Positions 41,834 through 50,463 of a DNA stretch of 64,000 bases are shown piece by piece. Each line of letters starts with the position of its first letter. Position 1 is the stretch's first letter. The translations under genes and the position numbers were made by a program. Location of the stretch: positions 310,001 through 374,000 of the forward strand of contig LN913013.1 in NCBI GenBank assembly GCA_001487125.1, written 5' to 3'. A model generated the notes under the pieces. That model had not been told where the DNA came from. It did no database searches and worked only from the letters and a program-made list of their open reading frames with translations. Origin of the DNA: Gabonibacter massiliensis (GTDB taxonomy: Bacteria > Bacteroidota > Bacteroidia > Bacteroidales > Marinifilaceae).

Positions 41834-41862
41834 AGTTTTTGTAAAAAAGTACGAATCAGTAT

Positions 41863-41902
41863 AGAAACGTCGTTTTTCCATAAAAAACGACGTTTCTTTT
41901 AT
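41863..41902 (+). terminator. Terminator of the YitT gene
   Basis: AGAAACGTCGTTTTT (41863-41877) and AAAAACGACGTTTCT (41883-41897), a perfect 15-bp stem with a 5-nt loop and T run. Confidence 0.85.
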
Positions 41903-42014
41903 TTAGGTCCATCTCGTGCGTTCCGGATAATCCGTTTTGGAGGCTTGTTGTATCTGGTATAAATGATCGGATCACTCCTGTACGGATTTTGTTTTAGTTA
42001 AAATTATTTTTTGC

Positions 42015-42042
42015 TTGTAACTATTCACGATATTTGTTCGTC
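42015..42042 (+). promoter_or_regulatory. Possible ECF-type promoter of the sigma operon
   Basis: TTGTAACT at 42015-42022, with the AAC of many ECF -35 elements, is followed 17 bp later by CGTC at 42039-42042, a common ECF -10. An alternative housekeeping -7 (GATATTTG, one mismatch) lies within at 42029-42036. The operon encodes its own ECF sigma factor. Confidence 0.4.
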
Positions 42043-42067
42043 ATAGGATTGAATTAAAATAAAGCGT

Positions 42068-43282
42068 ATGATGAAATCAGGAGTATTGATCGTATTGTTC
42101 GTCTGTATGTGGCAAGGGATACGGGCCGGAGTGAATGAGGTGAGAATATTCGGGGAGGTTACCACGGTAACCAATAGAAAGGTTGTGGGATATATTTCTT
42201 GGGGGAAAAGTAACTTATACTGGGTGGATTTATTCACGGCCATGAAAATAAATAATCCGTATACCTCTTATTTTAGAGGAAAAGATTCTGTTTTATTAAA
42301 AGACGAGGTCCATGCAGAGCCGGGGATTCATATTTTCTCTTGCCGTTTTGGTAATATAAAAAGTATTCGTCCGACAGCTAACGATCGAATTGAATTGCAA
42401 ATAAAAAATGGAAATATCATCGAGTTACGAAAAGGTTCGTTTCACGATATAGGAGAGGAAATCGGGATTGAGAAAAAGAACGGAGAGTTCGAGATTCTTT
42501 CTTGGGAATTGATAAGTGAGATTAAATTCTATGCGGCTCCGGAAGATTTTTCGGCTCCCCGGGATGTGCCTATTGCCGGTATTGTAACGACCCCATACGG
42601 AAAATTTAAGGGAATCGTCCGGTGGAATAGAGATAAAAATTCTTTAAGACAGACTATTAGCGGGTTGATTGGAGAGTATGGCGCAAGAGTCGCTTTTTCC
42701 AATGTCGTGTCTGTTCGAAAAACGGGTTCGGTAAGTGTCGTAAGTTTAAAAAGCGGCAGGGAGATAAGTATGTGGGGGGAAAGTGATGTGAATGATGAAA
42801 ATAGGGGAATTTTTATCAATATGGCATCTGTAGGACAAGTACGCGTGGAGTGGCCTGATTTTGTCTCTTTCGAAACGGTTGCTTTGGAAGATATAAAACA
42901 AATGGGATATGAGGATTTCTCGGGACCTGTTCGATTGAGAGGAAGTGTAAAAGATCGTAACGGTAGGATAATAGAGGGGATTTTGGTGTATGATTTGGAC
43001 GAAGCGATGGATTTTGAATTATTGGAAGGAAGGAATGGGAATACGGTTTACGCGTTGCCTTTTCGTTATGTGAAAAAGATTGAGCCGAAAAATTATGAAT
43101 ACACTTGGGTGGAGTTAAAGAACGGGATAAAATTGATCTTGGGAAAATATAGCGATGTGAATGCTAATAATGAAGGTGTATTACTTTTCAGAAAAGGAGA
43201 GAAACCGGAATATTTTCGCTGGCGAATGATAAAGCAGGTTGATTTGTGGGGAGGCGATATACCTGAAATGAAGATGAAATGA
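42068..43282 (+). CDS. Secreted hypothetical protein of three repeats
   Basis: I do not recognise the family. The 404-residue protein starts with a signal peptide (VLIVLFVCMWQGIRA) and consists of three repeats of roughly 125 residues. Each opens with a strand pair like 'RIFGEVTTVTNRKVVGYISW', 'PIAGIVTTPYGKFKGIVRW' or 'RLRGSVKDRNGRIIEGILVY', then a segment 'FGNIKSIRP', 'FSNVVSVRK' or 'FRYVKKIEP', followed by 'IKNGNIIELRKGS', 'LKSGREISMWGESDV' or 'LKNGIKLILGKYSDV' and a closing W/V strand. It is probably beta-rich and periplasmic. Its stop overlaps the ATG of the ECF sigma gene (ATGA), so it is the first gene of that operon and could be sensor, client or anchor. Confidence 0.65.
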   Translation: MMKSGVLIVLFVCMWQGIRAGVNEVRIFGEVTTVTNRKVVGYISWGKSNLYWVDLFTAMKINNPYTSYFRGKDSVLLKDEVHAEPGIHIFSCRFGNIKSIRPTANDRIELQIKNGNIIELRKGSFHDIGEEIGIEKKNGEFEILSWELISEIKFYAAPEDFSAPRDVPIAGIVTTPYGKFKGIVRWNRDKNSLRQTISGLIGEYGARVAFSNVVSVRKTGSVSVVSLKSGREISMWGESDVNDENRGIFINMASVGQVRVEWPDFVSFETVALEDIKQMGYEDFSGPVRLRGSVKDRNGRIIEGILVYDLDEAMDFELLEGRNGNTVYALPFRYVKKIEPKNYEYTWVELKNGIKLILGKYSDVNANNEGVLLFRKGEKPEYFRWRMIKQVDLWGGDIPEMKMK

Positions 43283-43764
43283 CAAGAGTAGAGTATAATC
43301 GATCGGTAGATGATATTTCGGACGGTTTGTTCCGTTTTCTTTATAAGGCATGTCGTTCGAAGGAGATGGCGCAGGATATCGTGCAGGACAGTTTCCTGAA
43401 ATTATGGGAAATGCTATCTTTGATTGAAAAGAGTAAGGCGAAATCGTTTCTTTATACTACGGCTTACCACCGAATGATAGACCTTCTTCGGCGAGAATAT
43501 AAATATGGCGATATTGAAGAGATCGGTAGTCGGTTTTCGGAAGAGAGTAATAATCCGCCCGATTTACAGGATGTATTGGATTCGGCGTTGGCGAAACTAC
43601 CTACCATACAAAAGACGGTGGTGTTATTGCGGGATTACGAATCCTATTCTTATCAAGAGATTGCGGAGATTACGGGATTGAACGAGACGCAGGTGAAAGT
43701 ATATATATTTCGAGCCAGAGCTTATATGAAAGAGTTTATCCGTAGACCTGATTTGGTAATTTAA
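43279..43764 (+). CDS. ECF-type sigma factor
   Basis: The 161-residue protein has sigma-70 region 2 ('LFRFLYKACRSKEMAQDIVQ', 'DSFLKLWEMLSL') and region 4 ('LAKLPTIQKTVVLLRDYESY', 'SYQEIAEITGLNETQVKVYI'), with little between, as is normal for ECF factors. It lies in an operon with a repeat protein upstream (4-bp overlap), an anti-sigma-like membrane protein 10 bp downstream and an outer-membrane protein beyond. The arrangement implies control of an envelope function through the anti-sigma partner. Confidence 0.9.
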   Translation: MTRVEYNRSVDDISDGLFRFLYKACRSKEMAQDIVQDSFLKLWEMLSLIEKSKAKSFLYTTAYHRMIDLLRREYKYGDIEEIGSRFSEESNNPPDLQDVLDSALAKLPTIQKTVVLLRDYESYSYQEIAEITGLNETQVKVYIFRARAYMKEFIRRPDLVI

Positions 43765-43774
43765 GGAGGGAGAT

Positions 43775-44704
43775 ATGATAACAAAAGAGAATTACGAGAG
43801 TTACTTTATTGACTACCTGGAGGGCCTATTGCCGGAGGCATTACAAGAAGAATTGGACGATTTTTTGTTCAGGCACCCGGATTTACGCGAGCAGATGGAG
43901 GGAATAGAACAGGTAAGATTAACACCTCCTTTGTTAAAATGGGAGAAAAAATCTGCCTTGAAACAAGAGAATCGGAACGGGAGGATGGATTATTATGCTA
44001 TTGCTGTTTCCGAGAATGTTTTAACTGAGGATGAACGGAAAAGGGTAGAGAAGGAGATGGGTGAAGAGAAGTTTCGTGAGGTAGCGGCTGTTTATTCTCG
44101 ATTAAAAATGATTCCGGATCTCTCAATCCGTTATCCGGAAAAGAGAAATTTATACCGGTGGTCCGGGTGGCTGTACGGAGTGGTGCGTTACGGGGGTGTT
44201 GCTGCCCTTGTATTGATTCTGTTCGGGATTATATTTTATTGGATGGGAGAGGATAAAGCGGGAGAAAGTCACTCTTCTCCGATTGTTGCTCGTTTGGAGA
44301 GTAGAGAAATTGCGCATAAAGCGCCCGCAATACCGGCTATACTTAAAGATAGTTCCTTGGCAAAGCCCGAAGCGACGGTTCCCGTCCGGTATTTGCAGAA
44401 ACGGACCCCTCCATCTGTCGATAAACCGATACAAACTGTTCAGCGGATTGTGGCCATGTCGACAATTCCGGCTGATGGAGATATAGCTATTGGCCGGGAG
44501 ATCATTTTGATCCCTAAGGCGGATTTGCAGGCTATGAAACCTGGGATTACCTTCGATCAAATTGCAGAACGGGACAAAAAAGACTATGCGTTGACATCGG
44601 ATTTGAAAATTGAGGATAATTTTCTGTCTAACTTGATTCGGGCGGGAAAAGACTGGAAGGAACGTTTCAAGAATAAGGATCGGAAAGAGTATGTTTTGTG
44701 GTAG
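43775..44704 (+). CDS. Putative anti-sigma factor (single-pass membrane protein)
   Basis: The 309-residue protein has no clear named domain, but the build is that of an anti-sigma factor: a cytoplasmic N-terminal half with 'YFIDYLEGLLPEALQEELDD' and 'FLFRHPDLREQMEGI' (an anti-sigma-like helical opening without zinc ligands), one membrane helix at about 145-165 (YGGVAALVLILFGIIFYWM), and a periplasmic C-terminal half. It follows the ECF sigma gene directly, which is the main support. Partner sensing at the outer membrane could involve the barrel protein encoded next. Confidence 0.65.
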   Translation: MITKENYESYFIDYLEGLLPEALQEELDDFLFRHPDLREQMEGIEQVRLTPPLLKWEKKSALKQENRNGRMDYYAIAVSENVLTEDERKRVEKEMGEEKFREVAAVYSRLKMIPDLSIRYPEKRNLYRWSGWLYGVVRYGGVAALVLILFGIIFYWMGEDKAGESHSSPIVARLESREIAHKAPAIPAILKDSSLAKPEATVPVRYLQKRTPPSVDKPIQTVQRIVAMSTIPADGDIAIGREIILIPKADLQAMKPGITFDQIAERDKKDYALTSDLKIEDNFLSNLIRAGKDWKERFKNKDRKEYVLW

Positions 44705-44739
44705 ATAACACGATTATAAATAAGATAAAAATTTGAATT

Positions 44740-45630
44740 ATGAAACTGATAATTATTGTCTGTGTGTTTTTGTTGGAGTGTATTACGGCTTCTGCTCAAA
44801 AAGATTCCGTTGTGATACGTGATTCTTGGCATAAGAGAGATTCGGTTAAAGAGAGAAGTCAATCCAAAGATTCGATCGGGAAAGAGGAGGAGATGATTGT
44901 TTGGGATACACTCGTAAGGCGTCCCAAAGAGAGTGTTCGGGTCTTTGGAACGACCTATGAAATAGAGATGTTTGATGATAATCAAAATGACAATTCTCGT
45001 TTTACCGGGCATTGGAGAGGGTTTTATTTCGGGTTTGTAAATTTTGGGAATACCGATTATTCCGAATACGGAGGGGATCGTTTTCTGACGTTGGATTGGG
45101 CTAATTCATTTACGATGCAATTTAATCTTTCTCAGTTTTCATTGCCGGTGAATTTGAATTTCGGTTTTGTTACCGGTTTGGGTTTAGAGTACCAGCGCTT
45201 GCGTTTTGACCGTAACATTACCCTGCATAAGGATGAAATGGGGCAGTTACAACCCCTTCCTCTATCGGAGTTAGGAATCGATCGTCCCAAGAGAAGTACA
45301 TTTAAAATTTTATACTTGACCTTGCCTATCCTGATGGAGTATCAATATCGTCTGAAAAATAAAAATATATTTTACGTGTCTACCGGATTTATGGGGGGAC
45401 TTCGGCTTCACTCCAAGACTAAAATCGTTTATAAAAGCGATAAGGGAAATAAACGGATACGAAAAGATTCGGGAAGTTACGGAATGGCTCCGGTTAAGGT
45501 GGACTATGTGTTGAGAATGGGTTTCCGGGGGATCAGTCTCTGGGGCGGTTATACTTTGACTCATCTGTTTAATACCTCTACGGCTCCCGGGGTTCACCCG
45601 TATTCCATCGGATTTGGTTTTATATTATAA
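44740..45630 (+). CDS. Outer-membrane beta-barrel protein of the sigma operon
   Basis: The 296-residue protein has a signal peptide (LIIIVCVFLLECITASA) and a charged, serine- and arginine-rich linker of about 60 residues, followed by a barrel of the PorT/OMP_b-brl type: 'WRGFYFGFVNFGNTDYSEYG', 'FVTGLGLEYQRLRFDRN', 'STFKILYLTLPILMEYQY', 'YVLRMGFRGISLWGGYTLT', 'YSIGFGFIL'. The aliphatic end differs from the usual terminal Phe. It is the last gene of the ECF sigma operon. The function is unknown. Confidence 0.75.
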   Translation: MKLIIIVCVFLLECITASAQKDSVVIRDSWHKRDSVKERSQSKDSIGKEEEMIVWDTLVRRPKESVRVFGTTYEIEMFDDNQNDNSRFTGHWRGFYFGFVNFGNTDYSEYGGDRFLTLDWANSFTMQFNLSQFSLPVNLNFGFVTGLGLEYQRLRFDRNITLHKDEMGQLQPLPLSELGIDRPKRSTFKILYLTLPILMEYQYRLKNKNIFYVSTGFMGGLRLHSKTKIVYKSDKGNKRIRKDSGSYGMAPVKVDYVLRMGFRGISLWGGYTLTHLFNTSTAPGVHPYSIGFGFIL

Positions 45631-45651
45631 TTGTAGCGATTCTTTCATATT

Positions 45652-45686
45652 AAAAATCGGGAAGTTTTTCAATTTCCCGATTTTTT
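45652..45686. terminator. Shared terminator
   Basis: AAAAATCGGGAA (45652-45663) and TTCCCGATTTTT (45674-45685), 12-bp stem, T run on the plus strand. It overlaps the last codons of the convergent hydF gene. Confidence 0.8.
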
Positions 45687-46874
45687 AAATACCTCTATGG
45701 CCCGGTTAAAGATACCGTGCAGGTAGGCGATGGTCATGCCGTAATTACTGACCGGTATTCCAGCGTCGATGGCGGGTTGAAGTCTGTTTTTTAATTGTTT
45801 ACCGGTAATCATACATCCTCCGCATTGGATGACCATGGCGTAGTCCGTGACCGGCCGAGCGATGTTATCCAATCCCGCGATAAAATCAAAGGTAAATGTT
45901 TTACCGGTATAGGTTTGTAGCCAGTGCGGGATTTTATGGCGTCCGATATCCTCGCAGGAGACATGGTGAGAACAGGATTCCAGCATGAGTATGCGGTCTC
46001 CTTCTTTCAGATTCTCAATTTGTCCCGTTCCTTGCAAGTAAGCTTCGAATTGCCCCTTATGCCGGGCCAAGACTATACTGAAACTGGTCAGGGGTATCTC
46101 TTCGGGTACGATGGCTGCTACTTTTTTAAAAACCTGGCTGTCTGCGATGGCTAATCCGGGACGTATCCCTGTTTTTTGTAGAAAAGTGGCAATCTCCTCG
46201 GGTTGTAAAACAATGCTTGTACAGTGGTTGTCCAAGATATCCCGGATCATTTGTACTTGCGGTAAGATTAAACGCCCGGCCGGAGCTTCGGAGTCGACAG
46301 GTGTTATCAATAAAACGACATCTCCGGGGGAGAGCAAATCCCCGATTAAAGATTCCGGTCCTTGTTGTTGACTTTTCCACACCTCTTTCAAAGCTTCGAT
46401 AACGCGATGATTTTGCCGGGAAAGCGTCGAAAAATCAATAACAGGGCAGCGATATGCTTTTACTAATTTGTTTTCAAGTGCGGGAAGCAGGGATTCTTCA
46501 TCACTTTTGTTATGGAGAATGATAAAAGGTATTTCTAACTTTTGTAAATCGTTGATTAACGACTCTTCTTCCTGTCCGAATCGGTTATGGGCGATTACGA
46601 CTATGGCGATATCGGCTTGAGTAATCGCGTTTCGGGTTTTTTCTACTCTTTTTTTTCCGAGTTCTCCGGAATCGTCAATTCCTGCCGTATCCATAAAAAT
46701 AACGGAGGCGAAATCCGGAATTTCATAACTTCTTTTAACCGTATCGGTTGTGGTTCCCGCAATTTCAGAAACAATAGCTATCTCTTGTCCCGTTAACAGG
46801 TTAATGAGAGAACTTTTCCCATTATTTCTGCGTCCTAACAGGACGATATGTAGTTTACTTTCTTTTCCCATCAT
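45669..46874 (-). CDS. hydF: [FeFe] hydrogenase maturation GTPase HydF
   Basis: HydF is the scaffold on which the H-cluster is assembled before delivery to [FeFe] hydrogenase. The 401-residue length is typical. The N-terminal GTPase has the P-loop 'GRRNNGKSSLINLLTGQEIA', G3 'MDTAGIDD' and G4-like 'LHNKSD'. The C-terminal domain carries the cluster-binding pattern 'CSHHVSCEDIGRHKIPHWLQ' and 'MVIQCGGCMITGKQLKNR', as in all active HydF. No hydE, hydG or hydrogenase gene is in the window. It follows the sigma-54-type response regulator by 6 bp and is probably co-transcribed with it. Confidence 0.92.
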   Translation of the reverse strand: MMGKESKLHIVLLGRRNNGKSSLINLLTGQEIAIVSEIAGTTTDTVKRSYEIPDFASVIFMDTAGIDDSGELGKKRVEKTRNAITQADIAIVVIAHNRFGQEEESLINDLQKLEIPFIILHNKSDEESLLPALENKLVKAYRCPVIDFSTLSRQNHRVIEALKEVWKSQQQGPESLIGDLLSPGDVVLLITPVDSEAPAGRLILPQVQMIRDILDNHCTSIVLQPEEIATFLQKTGIRPGLAIADSQVFKKVAAIVPEEIPLTSFSIVLARHKGQFEAYLQGTGQIENLKEGDRILMLESCSHHVSCEDIGRHKIPHWLQTYTGKTFTFDFIAGLDNIARPVTDYAMVIQCGGCMITGKQLKNRLQPAIDAGIPVSNYGMTIAYLHGIFNRAIEVFKKSGN

Positions 46875-46880
46875 GTTTTA

Positions 46881-48032
46881 TTACCTATACATCTCAACAT
46901 CTTCTTTGGTAATGGTCTGACCGCATAAAATGATCAAACGTTCTACGACATTGCGTAGTTCCCGGATATTACCCGTCCAATCGCATCCTTTTAAGGCTTT
47001 TATGGCATCCGGGGTAAGCGTTTTGGTGGCAATACCCATTTCCGAACAGATCTCACTGATAAAATAATTGGTTAAGGGCTCGATATCTTCGATTCTTTGG
47101 TTCAACGGCGGAACGTCTATGATAATGACACTGAGGCGGTGGTACAGGTCTTCCCGGAAATTTCCTTTTTCAATTTCCTGCTTCAGATTCTTATTGGTAG
47201 CGGCAATCACCCGTACATCCACATTGATATCCGTGTCTCCTCCGACCCGTGTGATCTTTTGTTCTTGCAGGGCACGTAGTACTTTTGCCTGGGCACTTAA
47301 GCCCATATCACCTATTTCGTCCAGGAACAGGGTTCCCTCGTTAGCAAGTTCAATCTTTCCCTTTTTCTGTTTTATGGCAGAAGTGAAGGCTCCTTTTTCG
47401 TGTCCGAATAATTCGCTTTCGATCAGTTCGGAGGGAATTGCGGCACAGTTGACTTCGACAAAGGCGTTATTCCGGCGATTACTGAGTTCATGGAGTTGAC
47501 GGGCGACCAGTTCTTTTCCGGAACCGTTCGGACCGGTAATTAAAATCCGTGCATCCGAAACGGCTACTTTCTCGATCATCGAGCGAACATGATTGAGAGC
47601 TTCGGAATTTCCGATCATCTCGTATTTTTTACTGACTTTATTTTTCAGCGTTTTGGTTTCGTGTATAAGCTGATGCTTGTCGGTCGCATTTTTGATCGTG
47701 ATCAGTAGACGGTTCAGATCCAAAGGTTTCTCGATAAAATCATAAGCGCCTTTTTTAATCGCCTCGATGGCTGTGTCTATCGTACCGTGTCCGGAGATCA
47801 TGATAACGGGGGTATCGACGGAAAATTCCTTGATGCGTTCCAAAACCTCTATCCCTTCCATCTTCGGCATCTTAATATCACAAAAAACGATGTCCGGTTT
47901 TTCCGATTTCACGGTTACCAGTCCTTCCATGCCGTTTTCTGCCAAAAGAACTTCATGTCCTTCATACAGTAATATGTCTTTCATTGAATTCCGAATGCTA
48001 CGTTCGTCATCAATTACCAATATCTTTGTCAT
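46881..48032 (-). CDS. NtrC-like response regulator without DNA-binding domain
   Basis: From the ATG of MTKILVIDDERSIRN the protein has 383 residues. The receiver contains phospho-Asp in 'PDIVFCDIKMPKMEGIEV' and 'FIEKPLDLN'. The AAA+ domain has Walker A 'ITGPNGSGKELVARQLHE', the sigma-54 loop 'ELFGHEKGAFTSAIKQKKG' (GAFTSA instead of GAFTGA), and Walker B 'TLFLDEIGDMGLSAQAK'. It ends just after the AAA+ lid (WTGNIRELRNVVERLI, then about 15 residues), so the Fis-type helix-turn-helix of NtrC proteins is missing. Such shortened forms occur in Bacteroidetes and may bind sigma-54 from solution. The -7 element TATTTTTGC at 48061-48069 supports the start over an ATG 21 bp upstream. Confidence 0.88.
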   Translation of the reverse strand: MTKILVIDDERSIRNSMKDILLYEGHEVLLAENGMEGLVTVKSEKPDIVFCDIKMPKMEGIEVLERIKEFSVDTPVIMISGHGTIDTAIEAIKKGAYDFIEKPLDLNRLLITIKNATDKHQLIHETKTLKNKVSKKYEMIGNSEALNHVRSMIEKVAVSDARILITGPNGSGKELVARQLHELSNRRNNAFVEVNCAAIPSELIESELFGHEKGAFTSAIKQKKGKIELANEGTLFLDEIGDMGLSAQAKVLRALQEQKITRVGGDTDINVDVRVIAATNKNLKQEIEKGNFREDLYHRLSVIIIDVPPLNQRIEDIEPLTNYFISEICSEMGIATKTLTPDAIKALKGCDWTGNIRELRNVVERLIILCGQTITKEDVEMYR

Positions 48033-48060
48033 ATTTTTCCTTATTTTTTCCACAGTCTTG

Positions 48061-48069
48061 GCAAAAATA
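48061..48069 (-). promoter_or_regulatory. -7 element of the response regulator-hydF unit
   Basis: Minus strand TATTTTTGC, full match, 29 bp upstream of the chosen start. Confidence 0.55.
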
Positions 48070-48208
48070 ACGAAATAAAACGAATCGCCGGTAAAAGCCT
48101 TTTTATTTTATTGTAAAAATGTAAGGATAAATGTTTACAGGTAGATTTAATTTATGAGTGATGGAATGTTTTTTAACCGGGTACGATGGTGAATTCAGGA
48201 GAAATAAC

Positions 48209-48216
48209 TACATTTG
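48209..48216 (+). promoter_or_regulatory. -7 element of the patatin gene
   Basis: Plus strand TACATTTG, full match to TAnnTTTG, 48 bp upstream of the ATG at 48265. Confidence 0.45.
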
Positions 48217-48264
48217 GGAAGATTGAACGGAGGGGTAATGGAAGGCTGAATTAAAAATGTTTGT

Positions 48265-50454
48265 ATGAGACGATTGTTATTGTTGCTTATCGTTTTTTTT
48301 GTTGTAATGGATGGGAATGCCCAACGTAAAAAGGTGGGTTTGGTATTGAGTGGAGGCGGTGCTAAAGGTGTGGCTCATATTGGGGTACTGAAAGTGTTGG
48401 AAGAGGCCGGGATACCGATAGATTATATTGCGGGAACGAGTATGGGGGCTATCGTGGGAGCTTTGTATGCCATCGGGTATGATGCTCATATCATGGATAG
48501 TTTGGTACGGAAGCAAGATTGGATTTTTTTATTGAGTGATAAGGTATATCGTTATAATTTGCCTTTTTCTGAGAAGGAGGTAAATGAAAAGTATTTGATT
48601 TCGATCCCGATTAACAATAACCGGGAGATAAAAATGCCTTCTGGTTTTATTAGCGGACAAAATATTTATAATCTTTTTTCCGATTTGACGATCGGTTACC
48701 ATGATTCGTTGAATTTTGACCGGTTGCCGATCCCTTTTGCCTGTGTAGCCAGTAATTTGGTGGACGGTAAGGAGGTTGTACTGGATAGAGGTAGTTTGCC
48801 CTTATCTATGCGGGCAAGTATGGCTATTCCCGGTGTTTTTGCCCCGGTACTTAAAAATGGTATGGTATTGGTTGACGGTGGAATCTCCAATAATTTTCCG
48901 GCAGATTTGGCTAAGCAAATGGGGGCTGATATTTTGATAGGAGTGGATGTACAAGCCGAGTTGAGGGATGCTGAAGGGTTGGAATCCGTAACGGGTATTA
49001 TCGATCAAATGACCTCTTTTTTGGGGATTCAAAAGTACGAGGAGAACAAGAAGTTATTGAACGTGTATATAAAACCGGATGTGGCTCCTTATTCGGCGGC
49101 GAGTTTTTCCCGGGAGGCTATCGATACGTTGATCATGCGCGGGGAACGGGTTGCCAGAAGTCAGTGGGATGAGTTGATTGCTTTGAAGAAAGAGATAGGA
49201 ATAGGGGAAGAGGCAAAGGAGGAAAAAGAGATAGAGAATAAATTACTTGAAAGCGATACGATTTGGGTGAATCGGATTGTCATTAAAGGTATTGATGAAC
49301 GGGATGAAAAATGGCTGAAGAGAAAAATACGATTGAAAAATTATACCCGTATTACTACGCGTGATATACATCAGGCTATTGCCGAGTTATACGGGACGGG
49401 AGCGTTCGCTCATGTCAGTTACCGTATAACCGATGCTCCCCATTATAATTTGGAATTGATTCTAAAGGAAAAATCCATGAGTTCGTTGAATCTCGGATTC
49501 CGTTTCGATACGGAAGAGATGGCGGCTATTTTATTGAATACGACCATCAGCCACCGGACCTTGCGAGGCTCTCGTCTCTCTTTAACCGGTCGGCTGAGTA
49601 AAAACCCGTACGTACAATTGGATTACTCTTTAGGGAATACTTTTTTAAGGCGTTTTAATATTTCCTATATGTTTAAATACAATGATTTGAACATATATGT
49701 AAAAGGAAAGAAAACAGATAATATAACTTATACGTTTCATCGGGGAGATTTGAGCATTTCGGATATCTATTTTAAGAATTTAAAGTTTCAACTGGGTTTG
49801 CGGTATGAATATTTTGATTATGACGCCTTTTTGTACGCGGATCGGGAGCATAACATAAACGTGGAACCGGAAGGATTTTTCATTTATTACGGGCTGGCTC
49901 ACGTCGAGACTTTTGATAAGCGCTATTATCCCACGAGAGGGAGTTCTTTAAAGGTGGATTACTCTTTTTACACGGATAATTTTGTGAATTATAATGGCGG
50001 GACTCCTTTCTCCGCTTTGGGGTTTGATTTTACTTCGGTTATTTCAATTACTCGACGGGTAAAGATGTTACCTTCTATTTATGGTCGGATTTTGATAGGA
50101 AAGAATGTTGCTTATCCCTATATGAATGCCATGGGGGGAGAAGTTGCCGGAAGATATGTCGCACAGCAATTGCCTTTTTATGGAATACAAAACTTGGAGC
50201 AATTCGAAAATTCGCTTGTCGTGGCTAAATTGCATTTCAGGTATCGTTTGGGAATGAATCATTATGTTTCTTTGATTGGAAATTATGCCAAGCAAAAAGA
50301 TAATTTCTTTGATATTTTGAGTGGTGATGATATATGGGGTGGCGGGGCCGGTTATTCTTATGACAGCATCGTGGGACCTATAGATGTCACTTTTAGTCTG
50401 TCAAACTGGACGAAAAAATTAGGTTTTTACTTTAGTTTAGGATATTATTTTTAA
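48265..50454 (+). CDS. Patatin-like phospholipase fused to an Omp85-type barrel
   Basis: The 729-residue protein has a signal peptide (LLLLLIVFFVVMDGNA), a patatin domain (about 24-215) with oxyanion 'LVLSGGGAKGVAHIGVLKVL', nucleophile in 'IDYIAGTSMGAIVGALYAIG' and Asp in 'LVDGGISNNFPADLA', a POTRA-like segment near 330-410 ('IVIKGIDERDEKWLKRKIRL') and a C-terminal 16-strand-type barrel ('LNLGFRFDTEEMAAILLN' ... 'SNWTKKLGFYFSLGYYF'). This is the PlpD architecture of type V secreted lipases; the family is lipid-hydrolysing (phospholipase A activity known for PlpD). It leads the unit with ApbE and another barrel protein. Confidence 0.88.
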   Translation: MRRLLLLLIVFFVVMDGNAQRKKVGLVLSGGGAKGVAHIGVLKVLEEAGIPIDYIAGTSMGAIVGALYAIGYDAHIMDSLVRKQDWIFLLSDKVYRYNLPFSEKEVNEKYLISIPINNNREIKMPSGFISGQNIYNLFSDLTIGYHDSLNFDRLPIPFACVASNLVDGKEVVLDRGSLPLSMRASMAIPGVFAPVLKNGMVLVDGGISNNFPADLAKQMGADILIGVDVQAELRDAEGLESVTGIIDQMTSFLGIQKYEENKKLLNVYIKPDVAPYSAASFSREAIDTLIMRGERVARSQWDELIALKKEIGIGEEAKEEKEIENKLLESDTIWVNRIVIKGIDERDEKWLKRKIRLKNYTRITTRDIHQAIAELYGTGAFAHVSYRITDAPHYNLELILKEKSMSSLNLGFRFDTEEMAAILLNTTISHRTLRGSRLSLTGRLSKNPYVQLDYSLGNTFLRRFNISYMFKYNDLNIYVKGKKTDNITYTFHRGDLSISDIYFKNLKFQLGLRYEYFDYDAFLYADREHNINVEPEGFFIYYGLAHVETFDKRYYPTRGSSLKVDYSFYTDNFVNYNGGTPFSALGFDFTSVISITRRVKMLPSIYGRILIGKNVAYPYMNAMGGEVAGRYVAQQLPFYGIQNLEQFENSLVVAKLHFRYRLGMNHYVSLIGNYAKQKDNFFDILSGDDIWGGGAGYSYDSIVGPIDVTFSLSNWTKKLGFYFSLGYYF

Positions 50455-50463
50455 TGGAATAAA

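Noticed and set aside
48033-48264. Sigma-54 promoter (TGGCAC-N5-TTGC) near the NtrC-like regulator
   Set aside because: No match was found near the regulator, hydF or the divergent patatin gene; both directions have ordinary TAnnTTTG elements.
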